The position numbers and the translations under genes were made by a program. The notes under the pieces are model-generated. The model made no database searches. It worked only from the letters and a program-made list of their open reading frames with translations, and was not told where the DNA came from. Positions 23,258 through 32,413 of a stretch of DNA of 64,000 nucleotides are shown in pieces; positions within the stretch are counted from its first letter, which is position 1, and the number at the start of each line of letters is the position of its first letter. The stretch covers positions 1 to 64,000 of the forward strand of contig JAAOXG010000015.1 of NCBI GenBank assembly GCA_013036995.1, given 5' to 3'. This DNA is from Lacrimispora defluvii (lineage in GTDB: Bacteria > Bacillota > Clostridia > Lachnospirales > Lachnospiraceae).

Positions 23258-25099
23258 CTACAGATTTTTAACATTCAAGGCTCTAAAAGCATTTAATACT
23301 GCAATGATAGTTACACCTACATCTGCAAATATAGCTGCCCACATAGTAGTTATTCCAAAAGCACTCAAAATAAGAACAATTATTTTTATTCCAATAGCAA
23401 ATACTGTGTTTTGAGATGCAATTTTTAGTGTTTTTTTAGAAATTTTAATTGCGGTAGCTATTTTTGATGGTTCATCGGTCATAATTACAATATCAGCAGC
23501 TTCAATGGCAGCGTCAGAACCTAAACCACCCATTGCTATTCCGATATCTGCACGGGCTAATACAGGTGCATCATTGATTCCGTCACCAACGAAAGCAAGT
23601 TTACCCTTTTTAGATTTTTGCAAAAATAATTCTTCTAGTTTCTCAACTTTGTCTGCTGGCAATAGTTCTGCGTAAACTTTATCAAGACCAAGTTCTTTTG
23701 CAACTTTTGAACCAACATTTTTATTATCACCTGTCAACATAACAGTTTGTTTAATATTTGCTGCCTTAAGTTCCATTATTGCCTGTGCTGAATCTGGCTT
23801 TACTTCATCAGCAATAACAATGTAACCAGCATATTGGTTATCAACTGCAACATGTACGACAGTTCCAATCAACTCTCCGTCGAAGTATGCAATGTTCTTC
23901 TTTTTCATGAGTTTAATATTGCCTGCCATAACCTTTTTTCCATCCACTGTTGCAATAACTCCATGCCCTGATATCTCTTCTACATCTGAAATACGTCCAT
24001 TGTCAATTTCCTTACCATAGGCTTGTTTTAAAGAACTGGAAATTGGATGGTTTGAGTAACTTTCTGCGTATGCAGTTAACTCTAATAACTCTTCTCTAGA
24101 AACTCCTTTTGGATGAACCTCCTGTACATTAAATACACCTTTCGTTAATGTTCCAGTTTTATCAAAAACAATAATTTCAGTTTCTGCTAATGCCTCTAAA
24201 TAATTACTACCTTTGACTAAAATACCCTTTCTAGATGCTCCACCTATTCCACCGAAGAAACTTAAAGGAATAGAGACTACAAGAGCGCATGGGCAAGAAA
24301 CTACTAAGAATGCTAATGCTCTATATATCCAGTCGCTAAAGGTTGCTCCCTCTATAACAAGAGGTGGAATAATAGCAATGAAAACTGCAAGAATTACAAC
24401 AATTGGAGTATAGTATCTTGCAAATCTAGTAATGAATTGTTCTGATTGGGACTTTTTACTACTTGCATTTTCAACTAAATCAAGAATCTTACTTACAGTA
24501 GATTCTCCATATTCTTTAGTAACTTCTGCAGTAATAACTCCATTAATATTAATGCATCCACTTAAAATTTCATGTCCCACTTCTACCTCACGTGGAACAG
24601 ACTCACCTGTAAGTGCTGATGTATCAACCATTGAATTTCCCTCAATTACCTTACCATCAAGCGGAACTCTCTCCCCTGGTTTAATTACAATAATATCACC
24701 AATTTGTACTTCATCAGGGTCAATTTTTATAACTTCATCGCCCCTTTTAACATTTGCATAATCTGGTCGTATGTCCATAGCATCTGCGATTGACCTTCTT
24801 GACTTATCAACTGCGTAACTTTGGAATAGCTCTCCAACTTGATAAAATAGCATAACTGCAATACCTTCTGGATACTCACCGATTAAAAATGCTCCAATTG
24901 TGGCGACGCTCATTAAAAAATTCTCATCAAAAACTTTACCTCTAAGAATATTTGTAACAGCTCTTTTTACAATATCTCCACCTGCAATAATATAACTGAT
25001 TACAAACATAGCAATCTGCAACCATTCAATATTATTAATTAGCAGTGCTACAATAAATACTAATGCAGCAATAATTATTCTCCATAAACGTTTTTTCAT
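23258..25099 (-). CDS. cadA: CadA-type heavy-metal P1B-ATPase
   Basis: A 613-residue P-type ATPase that exports Cd2+/Zn2+/Pb2+. Visible motifs are the membrane metal site SCPCALVVSIPLS, the phosphorylation site DKTGTLTKG, the TGES actuator loop, the NHPISSSL HP motif, and GDGINDAPVLARADIG. It has no N-terminal HMA domain; a 73-residue HMA protein is encoded 15 bases upstream instead. It sits third in the cad operon behind cadC and the HMA gene. Confidence 0.93.
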   Translation of the reverse strand: MKKRLWRIIIAALVFIVALLINNIEWLQIAMFVISYIIAGGDIVKRAVTNILRGKVFDENFLMSVATIGAFLIGEYPEGIAVMLFYQVGELFQSYAVDKSRRSIADAMDIRPDYANVKRGDEVIKIDPDEVQIGDIIVIKPGERVPLDGKVIEGNSMVDTSALTGESVPREVEVGHEILSGCININGVITAEVTKEYGESTVSKILDLVENASSKKSQSEQFITRFARYYTPIVVILAVFIAIIPPLVIEGATFSDWIYRALAFLVVSCPCALVVSIPLSFFGGIGGASRKGILVKGSNYLEALAETEIIVFDKTGTLTKGVFNVQEVHPKGVSREELLELTAYAESYSNHPISSSLKQAYGKEIDNGRISDVEEISGHGVIATVDGKKVMAGNIKLMKKKNIAYFDGELIGTVVHVAVDNQYAGYIVIADEVKPDSAQAIMELKAANIKQTVMLTGDNKNVGSKVAKELGLDKVYAELLPADKVEKLEELFLQKSKKGKLAFVGDGINDAPVLARADIGIAMGGLGSDAAIEAADIVIMTDEPSKIATAIKISKKTLKIASQNTVFAIGIKIIVLILSAFGITTMWAAIFADVGVTIIAVLNAFRALNVKNL

Positions 25100-25114
25100 G
25101 CTACCTCAACTCCT

Positions 25115-25336
25115 TTAAGCCTTTTTCATGATAACATGTGACTCAATATCTTTAACGACTTTTTCTGCTTCTTCTATAATTGTAGGCATTTTTTCATCTT
25201 CACCTTCAATAACAAGTTTTTGTGTCATAAAGTTTACAGTGGCTTCCTTCACACCATCAAGCTCATTAATAGCCCTCTCCATTTTTGCTGCACAATTTGC
25301 ACACTCTAAACCTTCAAGTTTAAATCTCTTTTTCAT
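25115..25336 (-). CDS. stand-alone HMA metal-binding protein
   Basis: A 73-residue ferredoxin-like heavy-metal-associated domain with the metal site GLECANCAAKME near residue 10 and the strand EATVNFMTQKLVIEG. It ends 15 bases before cadA. In many CadA proteins this domain is the N-terminus of the ATPase; here it is a separate chaperone-like polypeptide, probably handing metal to CadA. Confidence 0.88.
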   Translation of the reverse strand: MKKRFKLEGLECANCAAKMERAINELDGVKEATVNFMTQKLVIEGEDEKMPTIIEEAEKVVKDIESHVIMKKA

Positions 25337-25463
25337 TTTAATTCCTCCTAAATATTATTTATAATTTTGTTTTGCATACTACAAGTCTTTTTAAATTTAC
25401 TTGAAGAATTGCCCATCTAATATGAATACTAATTTTCAAAAAACATTCTATTCTACCGTATTT

Positions 25464-25832
25464 CTACTTTTCGTTGATATGAATTAGACCTTGATCAAAT
25501 ATTTCTCTTACATGATCATCAACTAAGGAATAATATACTACTTTGCCTTCTTTTCTGTTTTTCACTAAATTAGCTTGCTTTAAAACTCTCAGCTGATGGG
25601 AAATTGCTGATTGTGTCATGTTAAGTAATACAGCGATATCACAAACACACATTTCAGCTTCATGTAAAGCCCATAATATCCTGATTCGTGTTGAATCTCC
25701 AAATACTTTAAATAATTCTGCTAGATCATAAAGGATTTCTTCTTGAGGCATTTTATCTCTAACTTGATTTACAATATCCTCATGAATTACATTGCAGTCA
25801 CATCTTTCAATTGAATTAAATTTTTCAGTCAT
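25464..25832 (-). CDS. cadC: CadC-type ArsR/SmtB metal-sensing repressor
   Basis: A 122-residue winged-helix repressor. The N-terminal CDCNVIHEDIV and the helix CVCDIA supply the cysteine thiolates of a CadC-type Cd/Pb/Bi site. The recognition helix MTQSAISHQLRVLKQANLV and the C-terminal DDHVREIFDQGLIH (a possible alpha5 zinc site) complete the family pattern. It starts the cad operon and should leave its operator when metal binds. Confidence 0.92.
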   Translation of the reverse strand: MTEKFNSIERCDCNVIHEDIVNQVRDKMPQEEILYDLAELFKVFGDSTRIRILWALHEAEMCVCDIAVLLNMTQSAISHQLRVLKQANLVKNRKEGKVVYYSLVDDHVREIFDQGLIHINEK

Positions 25833-25861
25833 ATTATCACCTCTTTTTAAACTATTTCATC

Positions 25862-25950
25862 TGAATACTTGAACAGGTATTCATACGTTATGTATTTATT
25901 ATATGATCTTTTTTCTCATGTGTCAATAGTTATATGAGCATTTATTCAAG
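25862..25950 (-). promoter_or_regulatory. cad operon promoter and CadC operators
   Basis: On the minus strand TTGACA (25926-25921), a 17-base spacer and TATAAT (25903-25898) form a perfect promoter. TGAATAC and GTATTCA (25862-25883) make a palindrome downstream of the -10, and TATGAGCATTTATTCAAG (25932-25949), an ArsR/SmtB-type site, lies upstream of the -35. Flanking sites suit repression by CadC. Confidence 0.75.
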
Positions 25951-25973
25951 TGTTTTTTATAAGCAAAAGAAAA

Positions 25974-26000
25974 CCCACAACTCTACTTCAGAGTCATGGG
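25974..26000 (-). terminator. terminator after the recombinase gene
   Basis: CCCACAACTCT and AGAGTCATGGG form a stem with a small internal loop; on the minus strand it is followed by TTTTCTTTT. A diverged copy lies at 18754-18780. Confidence 0.65.
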
Positions 26001-26017
26001 CTATTTACTTCTGGTTT

Positions 26018-27580
26018 TCATATTTCAATTTCAATACCAGATTTAAAGGATATGACGAAGTGTTCTTCATAGATTGTAACGCTCTGGATTATCTTCCTTA
26101 CAAGCTTATCATCGTACTCTAAGGTACGGAATTTGTTCTTGCGGATAAATTCAATCAGCTCATTGATTCGCTCGTTCTCGCCACTTAAGGATGCATCTTC
26201 CACAAGAAGGGTCTGACGCTTTTCACGTAACTCTTCAATCTCATCTGCAAGGGATTCAAAATCTTTTCCCTTATTAGCAAGGATAATTAGTTCCTTTTGC
26301 TTTTCTTCAAGCAAGGTGTTAATTTCTGAAATCTTATATTCTGTGGTCTCACCGATTACCGCATGAATGTTTTCCTCCAGTATTCTTATCATGTTATCAC
26401 CACCGGCAAGAAGTCTATTAATGGCAGTCATTACCGCATCATATAATTCAGCTTCTTTTACCGTTCGGTTCTTACACACCTCAGGGCCTTGCTCAATTCT
26501 TGTAACGCATCGCCAAACAAATTCTTTTCTACCGTGAATATTCCAATAGACCCGTCTGTATATGTCACCACAATCTCCACAAAAGGTTATGGTACTCAAA
26601 GCGTATTTACTACTATAAATTCTTTTATTCTTGTCTGCACCTGTGTAAATATTACTTCTGCGATGAAGCTCTTCCTGAGCCTGTAAAAAAAGTTCCTTTG
26701 GTATGATCGCCTCATGGCTATTTTCAACATAATACTGCGGGACATGGCCTTCATTCTTGACTCGTTTCTTTGTAAGAAAATCCACTGTGAAAGTCTTCTG
26801 CAACAGGGCATCGCCGATGTATTTCTCGTTTAGAAGAATCTTCTTTATGGTTTCTGGTCTCCATCTTGGTTTACCTGCAGCTGTTAAAATGCCGTCTTTC
26901 TCTAGATCCCTACCGATGCACACTAGACTCTTGCCCTCAAGGTACTCTCTGTAAATACGTTTAATGATTTCAGCCTCTTCTGGAACAATAATCAAGTTGC
27001 CTTCTTCATCTTTTGTGTATCCCATAAATCGATTGTGATTGACCTGCACCTTTCCTTGCTGGTAGCGATATTGAAGTCCAAGTTTAACGTTCTGCGAAAG
27101 GCTCTGGCTTTCTTGTTGTGCAAGAGAGGCCATAATGGTAAGTAGCACCTCGCCCTTGGCATCCATTGTGTTGATGTTCTCTTTCTCAAAATACACTGCT
27201 ATGTTCTTTTCCTTGAGCTGTCTAATATACTTTAAGCAATCCAGCGTGTTGCGGGCAAATCGACTGATGGACTTTGTAATAACTAAATCGATGTTGCCCT
27301 CCATACACTCCTCAATCATACGGTTGAACTCTTCTCGTTTTTTAGTGTTAGTACCGGAAATGCCGTCATCTGCAAAGATGCCTGCAAACTCCCATTCAGT
27401 ATTTTTCTTTATAAATTCCGTATAATGTGCAACCTGTACCTCATAGCTTAAATTCTGCTCTTCAGTTTCTGTAGAAACACGGCAATAGGCAGCGACACGC
27501 AGTTTCTTTATTTTTTCTTTTGCGGCTGTACTTCCAACTCTTTTTCGTGCCGGAATTACAGTTATATTTTTTCCTGCCAT
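26018..27580 (-). CDS. large serine recombinase (integrase/excisionase of a mobile element)
   Basis: A 520-residue recombinase. The resolvase domain carries [13 protein letters not shown] (catalytic Ser), [12 protein letters not shown] and [12 protein letters not shown]. The recombinase domain (about 190-300) and a zinc ribbon ([13 protein letters not shown] ... WRC) follow, then a coiled-coil region. Such enzymes cut both strands through a phosphoserine and insert or excise elements. It is followed by its terminator, and the two genes upstream are also recombinase-type. It appears intact. Confidence 0.92.
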   Translation of the reverse strand: MAGKNITVIPARKRVGSTAAKEKIKKLRVAAYCRVSTETEEQNLSYEVQVAHYTEFIKKNTEWEFAGIFADDGISGTNTKKREEFNRMIEECMEGNIDLVITKSISRFARNTLDCLKYIRQLKEKNIAVYFEKENINTMDAKGEVLLTIMASLAQQESQSLSQNVKLGLQYRYQQGKVQVNHNRFMGYTKDEEGNLIIVPEEAEIIKRIYREYLEGKSLVCIGRDLEKDGILTAAGKPRWRPETIKKILLNEKYIGDALLQKTFTVDFLTKKRVKNEGHVPQYYVENSHEAIIPKELFLQAQEELHRRSNIYTGADKNKRIYSSKYALSTITFCGDCGDIYRRVYWNIHGRKEFVWRCVTRIEQGPEVCKNRTVKEAELYDAVMTAINRLLAGGDNMIRILEENIHAVIGETTEYKISEINTLLEEKQKELIILANKGKDFESLADEIEELREKRQTLLVEDASLSGENERINELIEFIRKNKFRTLEYDDKLVRKIIQSVTIYEEHFVISFKSGIEIEI

Positions 27581-27581
27581 A

Positions 27582-27998
27582 TTACACCTCGCTTTCTATC
27601 AAACTATATAGGTACTCCGCTCTTGTAACGGGATCATCTGGAAGTTTACCTTCTGATTTTCTCATCTTGAATCGTTCTATAGGTGAGGGAGCAGTAAAAG
27701 CTGCAAGCTCTACAATCCGCCCTAAGTCCTTCGCACGTTTATTTCTAATCTCTTCAGCCTTATCAAATGTTTCTTTATCTATGATTGCTGGATATACGTC
27801 ATTTCCGAGATAAAGGATATTTTTCAAAATACGCCCCATTACTGAATGCGTCTTCTCAATACCTGCCTGTTCACCAGCCACTGTAAGGGAAAGTCCTGAT
27901 ATATATTTTTCAAAGAACTCCTTTACTTGACCTGCTGCCTTCTCATCGACAGTTATGACTCCGTCTTTAACTGTATATCCGTATGGTACATATGCCAT
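27582..27998 (-). CDS. short recombinase-domain protein without catalytic domain
   Basis: 138 residues corresponding only to the 'recombinase' DNA-binding domain of serine recombinases ([20 protein letters not shown], then [19 protein letters not shown]). The resolvase catalytic domain and zinc ribbon are absent. It starts with its own ATG, lies two bases from the full-length recombinase and has a well-formed C-terminus, so it looks like a genuine accessory subunit rather than debris, perhaps a directionality or target factor. Confidence 0.75.
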   Translation of the reverse strand: MAYVPYGYTVKDGVITVDEKAAGQVKEFFEKYISGLSLTVAGEQAGIEKTHSVMGRILKNILYLGNDVYPAIIDKETFDKAEEIRNKRAKDLGRIVELAAFTAPSPIERFKMRKSEGKLPDDPVTRAEYLYSLIESEV

Positions 27999-28850
27999 TT
28001 ATCTCACCACCTTTTCTATAAGGGAAAGTCCACATTTCATTTTAAAGGTTAGTTCATCCCTTGAATTTACAATGATGTTTTCTACAAGCTTTTCAAAAGC
28101 TTCATCTGTATAATTGCCATCAAAATTATCTGCTGACACATAATCAAGAAGTGCCTTTACCTCGTCTGCCTGAGAAGAGCCACTTGTAAATGACATGACT
28201 AGGTTCGTCTTCTCAGCAGTAATATTTTTTATTTCTTTATCCAGAACATTTCGTTCCTTGTTAAAAAGAGCTGGTTCAAGAAACCCTTTAGTCATAAGAC
28301 CAATCAGTGTATTGCGTTCTTCGGTTAATTGCTCCATGCGTTTATCTATGGCATCAATTCTTGCAAGATCGCATTCTTCATCAATCTTGTTTATAGAATC
28401 ATAAAGTGGCTCTAGTATTAGCTTTTTGCTGAATGCGAGCTTATTCATCATGGTTGAGAATGTTGCTTTTATCTCTCCATCACGCAAAAATAACATGGAG
28501 CAGCTGTCCTTGTCTTCAATGTGTCCTTTGCAGCTCCAAGCAATATAACTTCTGCCAACAGAGTAGTTTGTTCTTCTCTTGAATTTACTGCCGCACTCTC
28601 CACATAGGATTCTGCCACTTAGCACATACCTGTTTTGATAAGCTTTCTTGTTAGCAGTTTTGCTCATAGATTTTGCTCTTTGAGTTATCAGCTTTTGAGC
28701 CTTGGAAAATACTTCTCTGCTGATGATCGGTTCATGATGATCCTTGCAGTAAAACTGATCTTTCTCTCCATTGTTAATGTGTCGATTGAAGTTGCTATCC
28801 GTGTAGGTCTTTTGGAAAAGCACATCACCTTTGTATTTTTCGTTAGCTTG
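27999..28850 (-). pseudogene. serine recombinase, N-terminal catalytic half lost
   Basis: The frame encodes the second half of a large serine recombinase: NEKYKGDVLFQKTYT, HHEPIISREVFSKAQ, zinc ribbon LCGECGSKFKRR and WSCKGH, then a coiled coil. Upstream of NEKYKGD the similarity ends abruptly near 28,850, next to the terminator of the defence operon. The resolvase domain with its catalytic Ser is missing. The junction marks where the defence module meets this element. Confidence 0.8.
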
Positions 28851-28864
28851 TGTCAAGACGTACA

Positions 28865-28909
28865 ACAAAAAAATACTCACTTTCAATCGCAAAATTGAAA
28901 GTGAGTATT
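28865..28909 (-). terminator. terminator of the defence operon
   Basis: AATACTCACTTTCAAT and ATTGAAAGTGAGTATT form a perfect 16-bp stem around a 6-base loop, followed on the minus strand by seven Ts. It lies 16 bases beyond the UvrD-like stop. Confidence 0.9.
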
Positions 28910-28924
28910 ACTGTTTCAAAGTAG

Positions 28925-30775
28925 TTATAACTCCGTAATATTAAGATTTTGTAGGAAACGCGAATGAGTTTGTCTCTTTATATCTCCCCAAGGCATCATC
29001 TTGTATCTTGTATAAGTCAGATAACATAAGCGTTTTGCGCGTGTAACTGCAACATACATATTATTTCTTTCCTGCTCCATCTCCGAACCACCAGAATTGA
29101 CCGCACGATAATCTGGAAATGTTCCTTCTGACAGGCCAATTACAAAAACAACTTCGTATTGTAGACCCTTCGACATATGTGCAGTGAGTAATGTAACACC
29201 TTTATTTGAGGTTACATCTTGAGTTTTTCCAAGCGACATATAATTTCTAAAAGAAAGTAAAGATCTATTTTCGCGCTGCACTTGACTTACATATTTTTTC
29301 CAGTGTATCTCCCACTGATTGATATCATTTATAATTAAATACCTTGCATCATCTTCCAAAACGGTCGGAAGGTCAGTTTTTATTTTGGAGATTACCTTGG
29401 CAAAATTAAAATCTCCTGTATTCAATAAAACTAATGAGTCTAATAAACTACTGTATATGGTATTTTGAAGTGCCTGATTCAAAACGTCATAACCATCATT
29501 CGAAATTGATATTTTACCTATATCTGAATTTGCTATCTTACACAATTCTCTTAAATGAATCAAATCTTTGGCATTTAATAAAAGGCGAATCCCCAACTCA
29601 AAAACCCTCATATATTCCGATTCATTTTCTACTCCAGTAGAGCTCTTTTTATAAAAATACGGAATTCCTTGTTCAGATAATAAACCTTCTACAGTATTAA
29701 GTATATACTTGTTTCGTGCAATTATAGCAAATGAGTTATAATCCAACGGATTTTCTATATCCGGATGCCCTGCTTTTAGTAGTTCTTTCATCTTATATAA
29801 AATAAATTCCGCTTCTCGTTTCTCATCTTCAAAAGCAAATGCAGCTAACTCTCCTTCAAATACATAATTTGCTACACTTTCATAATTTTCTAACTGGTTG
29901 GCAAAATTCACTATTGCTTTAGCTGATCTATAATTCTCGTTTAAGATATATATTGTAGGTTTAAATTCACTTACAAACCGCTCAGACATCAATGTACTAT
30001 CAGATCCATTAAATCCGTATATAGATTGATTCTCGTCTCCAACCAGCATTATATTTCGGAACTCGTTTCCACAAAGCGCCTTTATCACTTCATATTGAGC
30101 AAAATTTAGATCTTGAGCTTCGTCAACACAGATGAATTTATATAACGAATTATAAAGCTTAACTACAGATGGGTTTTCAGTCAAAATTTGGTATGCGTAA
30201 AATAATATATCATCAAAATCTAAAGCATTTTGTTTTAAAAGTAACCGATTATATTCCCGATAGATCGTAGGAAACGGTTCCAACATCTCACTCATTTCTG
30301 GCGATGCAAACTTCTTCTTTTGTTCAGAAATTAACGATAAGCATTTTTGTAAAAACACATTGGGCTTAGCTTTCTCTTTAAGTATTTCTAAAAGTTGCGG
30401 TTCACTTGAAAAAACATCTCGTAATACTGCTTGTTGATCAGAACTATTTTCAAAAATAACCATATCCCTGCCTAATCCAATTAAATTACCTCTTGTTTGG
30501 ACTAGGTCAAGGCAAAAAGAGTGTATAGTTCCTACCGTTACATTATCAATTAATTCGCTAATAGAATTATCCTCTTGAAGTCTGTTGCGCATTTCTTCTG
30601 CTGCTAAATTACTAAAAGTTAAAGCAAGAATTTTACAACGTTTTTTTGATAAAAGTAAGTGTTTAATTCTTTCAATGAGAACTCTCGTTTTTCCACTACC
30701 AGGACCAGCTTTAACAAGAATTGCTCCATCAACATGATTCACTATCTCTTCCTGCTTAGCTGATAACTTCATCAT
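28925..30775 (-). CDS. UvrD/Rep-like superfamily 1 helicase (partner of the OLD nuclease)
   Basis: A 616-residue SF1A helicase. Motifs are ILVKAGPGSGKTRVLIERI (Walker A), ICVDEAQDLN (II), VGDENQSIYGFNGS (III), GVTLLTAHMSKGLQYEVVFV (V) and YVAVTRAKRLCYLTYTR (VI). It is shorter than housekeeping PcrA (about 720-750) and overlaps the OLD nuclease gene by 20 bases. Class 2 OLD nucleases and Gabija use exactly this UvrD-OLD pairing. It is the last gene of the defence operon, with GAGGAG eight bases before its ATG. Confidence 0.9.
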   Translation of the reverse strand: MMKLSAKQEEIVNHVDGAILVKAGPGSGKTRVLIERIKHLLLSKKRCKILALTFSNLAAEEMRNRLQEDNSISELIDNVTVGTIHSFCLDLVQTRGNLIGLGRDMVIFENSSDQQAVLRDVFSSEPQLLEILKEKAKPNVFLQKCLSLISEQKKKFASPEMSEMLEPFPTIYREYNRLLLKQNALDFDDILFYAYQILTENPSVVKLYNSLYKFICVDEAQDLNFAQYEVIKALCGNEFRNIMLVGDENQSIYGFNGSDSTLMSERFVSEFKPTIYILNENYRSAKAIVNFANQLENYESVANYVFEGELAAFAFEDEKREAEFILYKMKELLKAGHPDIENPLDYNSFAIIARNKYILNTVEGLLSEQGIPYFYKKSSTGVENESEYMRVFELGIRLLLNAKDLIHLRELCKIANSDIGKISISNDGYDVLNQALQNTIYSSLLDSLVLLNTGDFNFAKVISKIKTDLPTVLEDDARYLIINDINQWEIHWKKYVSQVQRENRSLLSFRNYMSLGKTQDVTSNKGVTLLTAHMSKGLQYEVVFVIGLSEGTFPDYRAVNSGGSEMEQERNNMYVAVTRAKRLCYLTYTRYKMMPWGDIKRQTHSRFLQNLNITEL

Positions 30776-32357
30776 TTCTATACTCCTCCTTTTTCACTAT
30801 ATCTAGCACTTTAGAAACTTCTTCAAAAAGAACTTTTACTTTGGGCGGTATTTTTCTGCTAATCTCTGCTTGAGCAATAATCTTTTGTGCAACAAAAGAA
30901 GCATATTTTGCCTTTGCTCTTTTACCAGTACAGCAATCATAAACTGCGCGTTTTTTACCTCCATCTCCATCATAATCTCGCAATACATCTTCATAAATAT
31001 CCTGTTTGCAGGTTTCACATCTTGGTTTACCAGAAGGTTTACGTCCACAAGATTGATGATTGTTTGTTTTTACATAATTATCAAAGAATTCTTCGTTTTC
31101 TTCGCATTCATTAATCGCAGATATTATTATTTCTTCATAGCCACTAGCCAATAGATGACGTTCATAATCTTCTCCATGATCAAGAATAACCACATTAGGC
31201 AATGTCTCAATTAATTCATCAGTAATTGCCTTAACAGCCTTCTTAACGGTCTTAATTGCGCTAGATTCGCCATCGCTAAAAATAAACCATGGTATTTTTA
31301 AATCTTTAATTAAGTTTAAGAAAGTTATATAGTTTTGTCCGCCTATTCCAATTATGTTGATACCACCACAAATCGCTTCTACACCAAAGTATTCTTTAAA
31401 ATATAATGGCAATGCTTGTTCCTCAGTTATTCCTTCACATAATATTATTGCATTAGAGAACAATAATTCTCCTCGAGTATTTATTACTTCTCTTTGTATT
31501 CTGTTTAATTCCTCTGGAGTATATTTCGTTATATTAAAATGAGTAGCCTGAGTTTTCCCATTTGCTTTTTCAATATGGATAATATCACCAATTTCAGCTT
31601 GTGCAACAACACTCGGAGAATGAGTACTAATTATTTTCTGCCCGTTGAACCCTATTATTTGTGAATAAAGCTGGCGTTGGGCTTGAGGATGTAGATGTGC
31701 TTCTGGTTCTTCCATTGTTAACATGACATAATTCTCAGCCTCTTCATCATCTATTTTGATTTTTTCTATATGCCAATCAACATAAGCGCCCAAAGTTAAA
31801 AAAGATATCCAACTACGTGTTCCCATTCCATGTTGGGAAATAGAAAACTTTGCTGATGTCCCATCTTTATATACAATATCCATTCCTTTGTGAAGGTCTG
31901 ATATTTTGCGAGCAAGAGGTTCTATTTCGACAACGCTTGCTGATGCTCCCATTGTTTTTCCAATAGAAGACATTCTTTGATTTGTTTGTTGTAATGCTGG
32001 AATATTTTTTACTATTTCAGTGTTAATTCCATTTAACTGGCCTTCTAACTCAGTTACCAGTTCATCCGATAAGTCGCTTTGCGATGTAGCTCTTCCAAAA
32101 TATGATTTTTTATTTCTTATGTCTTCCACGGCATCACGATGGGCGTCCATATAAAAAGAGGTTATTGAGTCAACCATATCATTCCCAAAGTTCTTTTTGT
32201 TTCCTACCACTGCTTTATCAGTGCAGTCATTCCATTCAAGAATTGGCCTCTTGATAATAGTATAATCATTTTTTCTTAGATCAAACTGTATGGTAGTCCT
32301 TATACCAACAAAATCCCCATTAGTTTCATCTGTAGTAATCCACGCATCTGTAAACAC
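30756..32357 (-). CDS. OLD-family ATP-dependent nuclease (ATPase-TOPRIM), N-terminus deleted
   Basis: The 533 residues include the ABC-ATPase C-terminal half (LTMEEPEAHLHPQAQRQLYS with Walker B, ISTHSPSVVAQ H-loop) and a TOPRIM nuclease domain (ILCEGITEEQALPLYF, IFSDGESSA), then a Cys-rich tail (CGRKPSGKPRCETC). The Walker A region that should precede is absent. The frame stays open upstream of the GTG at 32357 (KPLNSEGIIQKSFSDFW) up to about 32,420, where it meets the truncated DrmA-like gene. No ribosome site supports the GTG. Paired with the UvrD-like helicase this resembles Gabija or class 2 OLD systems, but ATP hydrolysis is probably lost. Confidence 0.8.
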   Translation of the reverse strand: MFTDAWITTDETNGDFVGIRTTIQFDLRKNDYTIIKRPILEWNDCTDKAVVGNKKNFGNDMVDSITSFYMDAHRDAVEDIRNKKSYFGRATSQSDLSDELVTELEGQLNGINTEIVKNIPALQQTNQRMSSIGKTMGASASVVEIEPLARKISDLHKGMDIVYKDGTSAKFSISQHGMGTRSWISFLTLGAYVDWHIEKIKIDDEEAENYVMLTMEEPEAHLHPQAQRQLYSQIIGFNGQKIISTHSPSVVAQAEIGDIIHIEKANGKTQATHFNITKYTPEELNRIQREVINTRGELLFSNAIILCEGITEEQALPLYFKEYFGVEAICGGINIIGIGGQNYITFLNLIKDLKIPWFIFSDGESSAIKTVKKAVKAITDELIETLPNVVILDHGEDYERHLLASGYEEIIISAINECEENEEFFDNYVKTNNHQSCGRKPSGKPRCETCKQDIYEDVLRDYDGDGGKKRAVYDCCTGKRAKAKYASFVAQKIIAQAEISRKIPPKVKVLFEEVSKVLDIVKKEEYRNDEVIS

Positions 32358-32413
32358 ACTTGTCCAAAAGTCTGAAAATGATTTTTGAATTATTCCTTCA
32401 GAGTTTAATGGCT

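Noticed and set aside
27999..28892. A 297-residue intact recombinase starting at 28892
   Set aside because: The first 16 residues come from the terminator region and are not recombinase-like; the catalytic domain is absent, so it is a truncated gene.
28925..32357. Complete Gabija system
   Set aside because: The OLD/UvrD pair resembles it, but the OLD part lacks its Walker A region and its C-terminal half differs from canonical GajA; the pair is better called Gabija/OLD-like and damaged.
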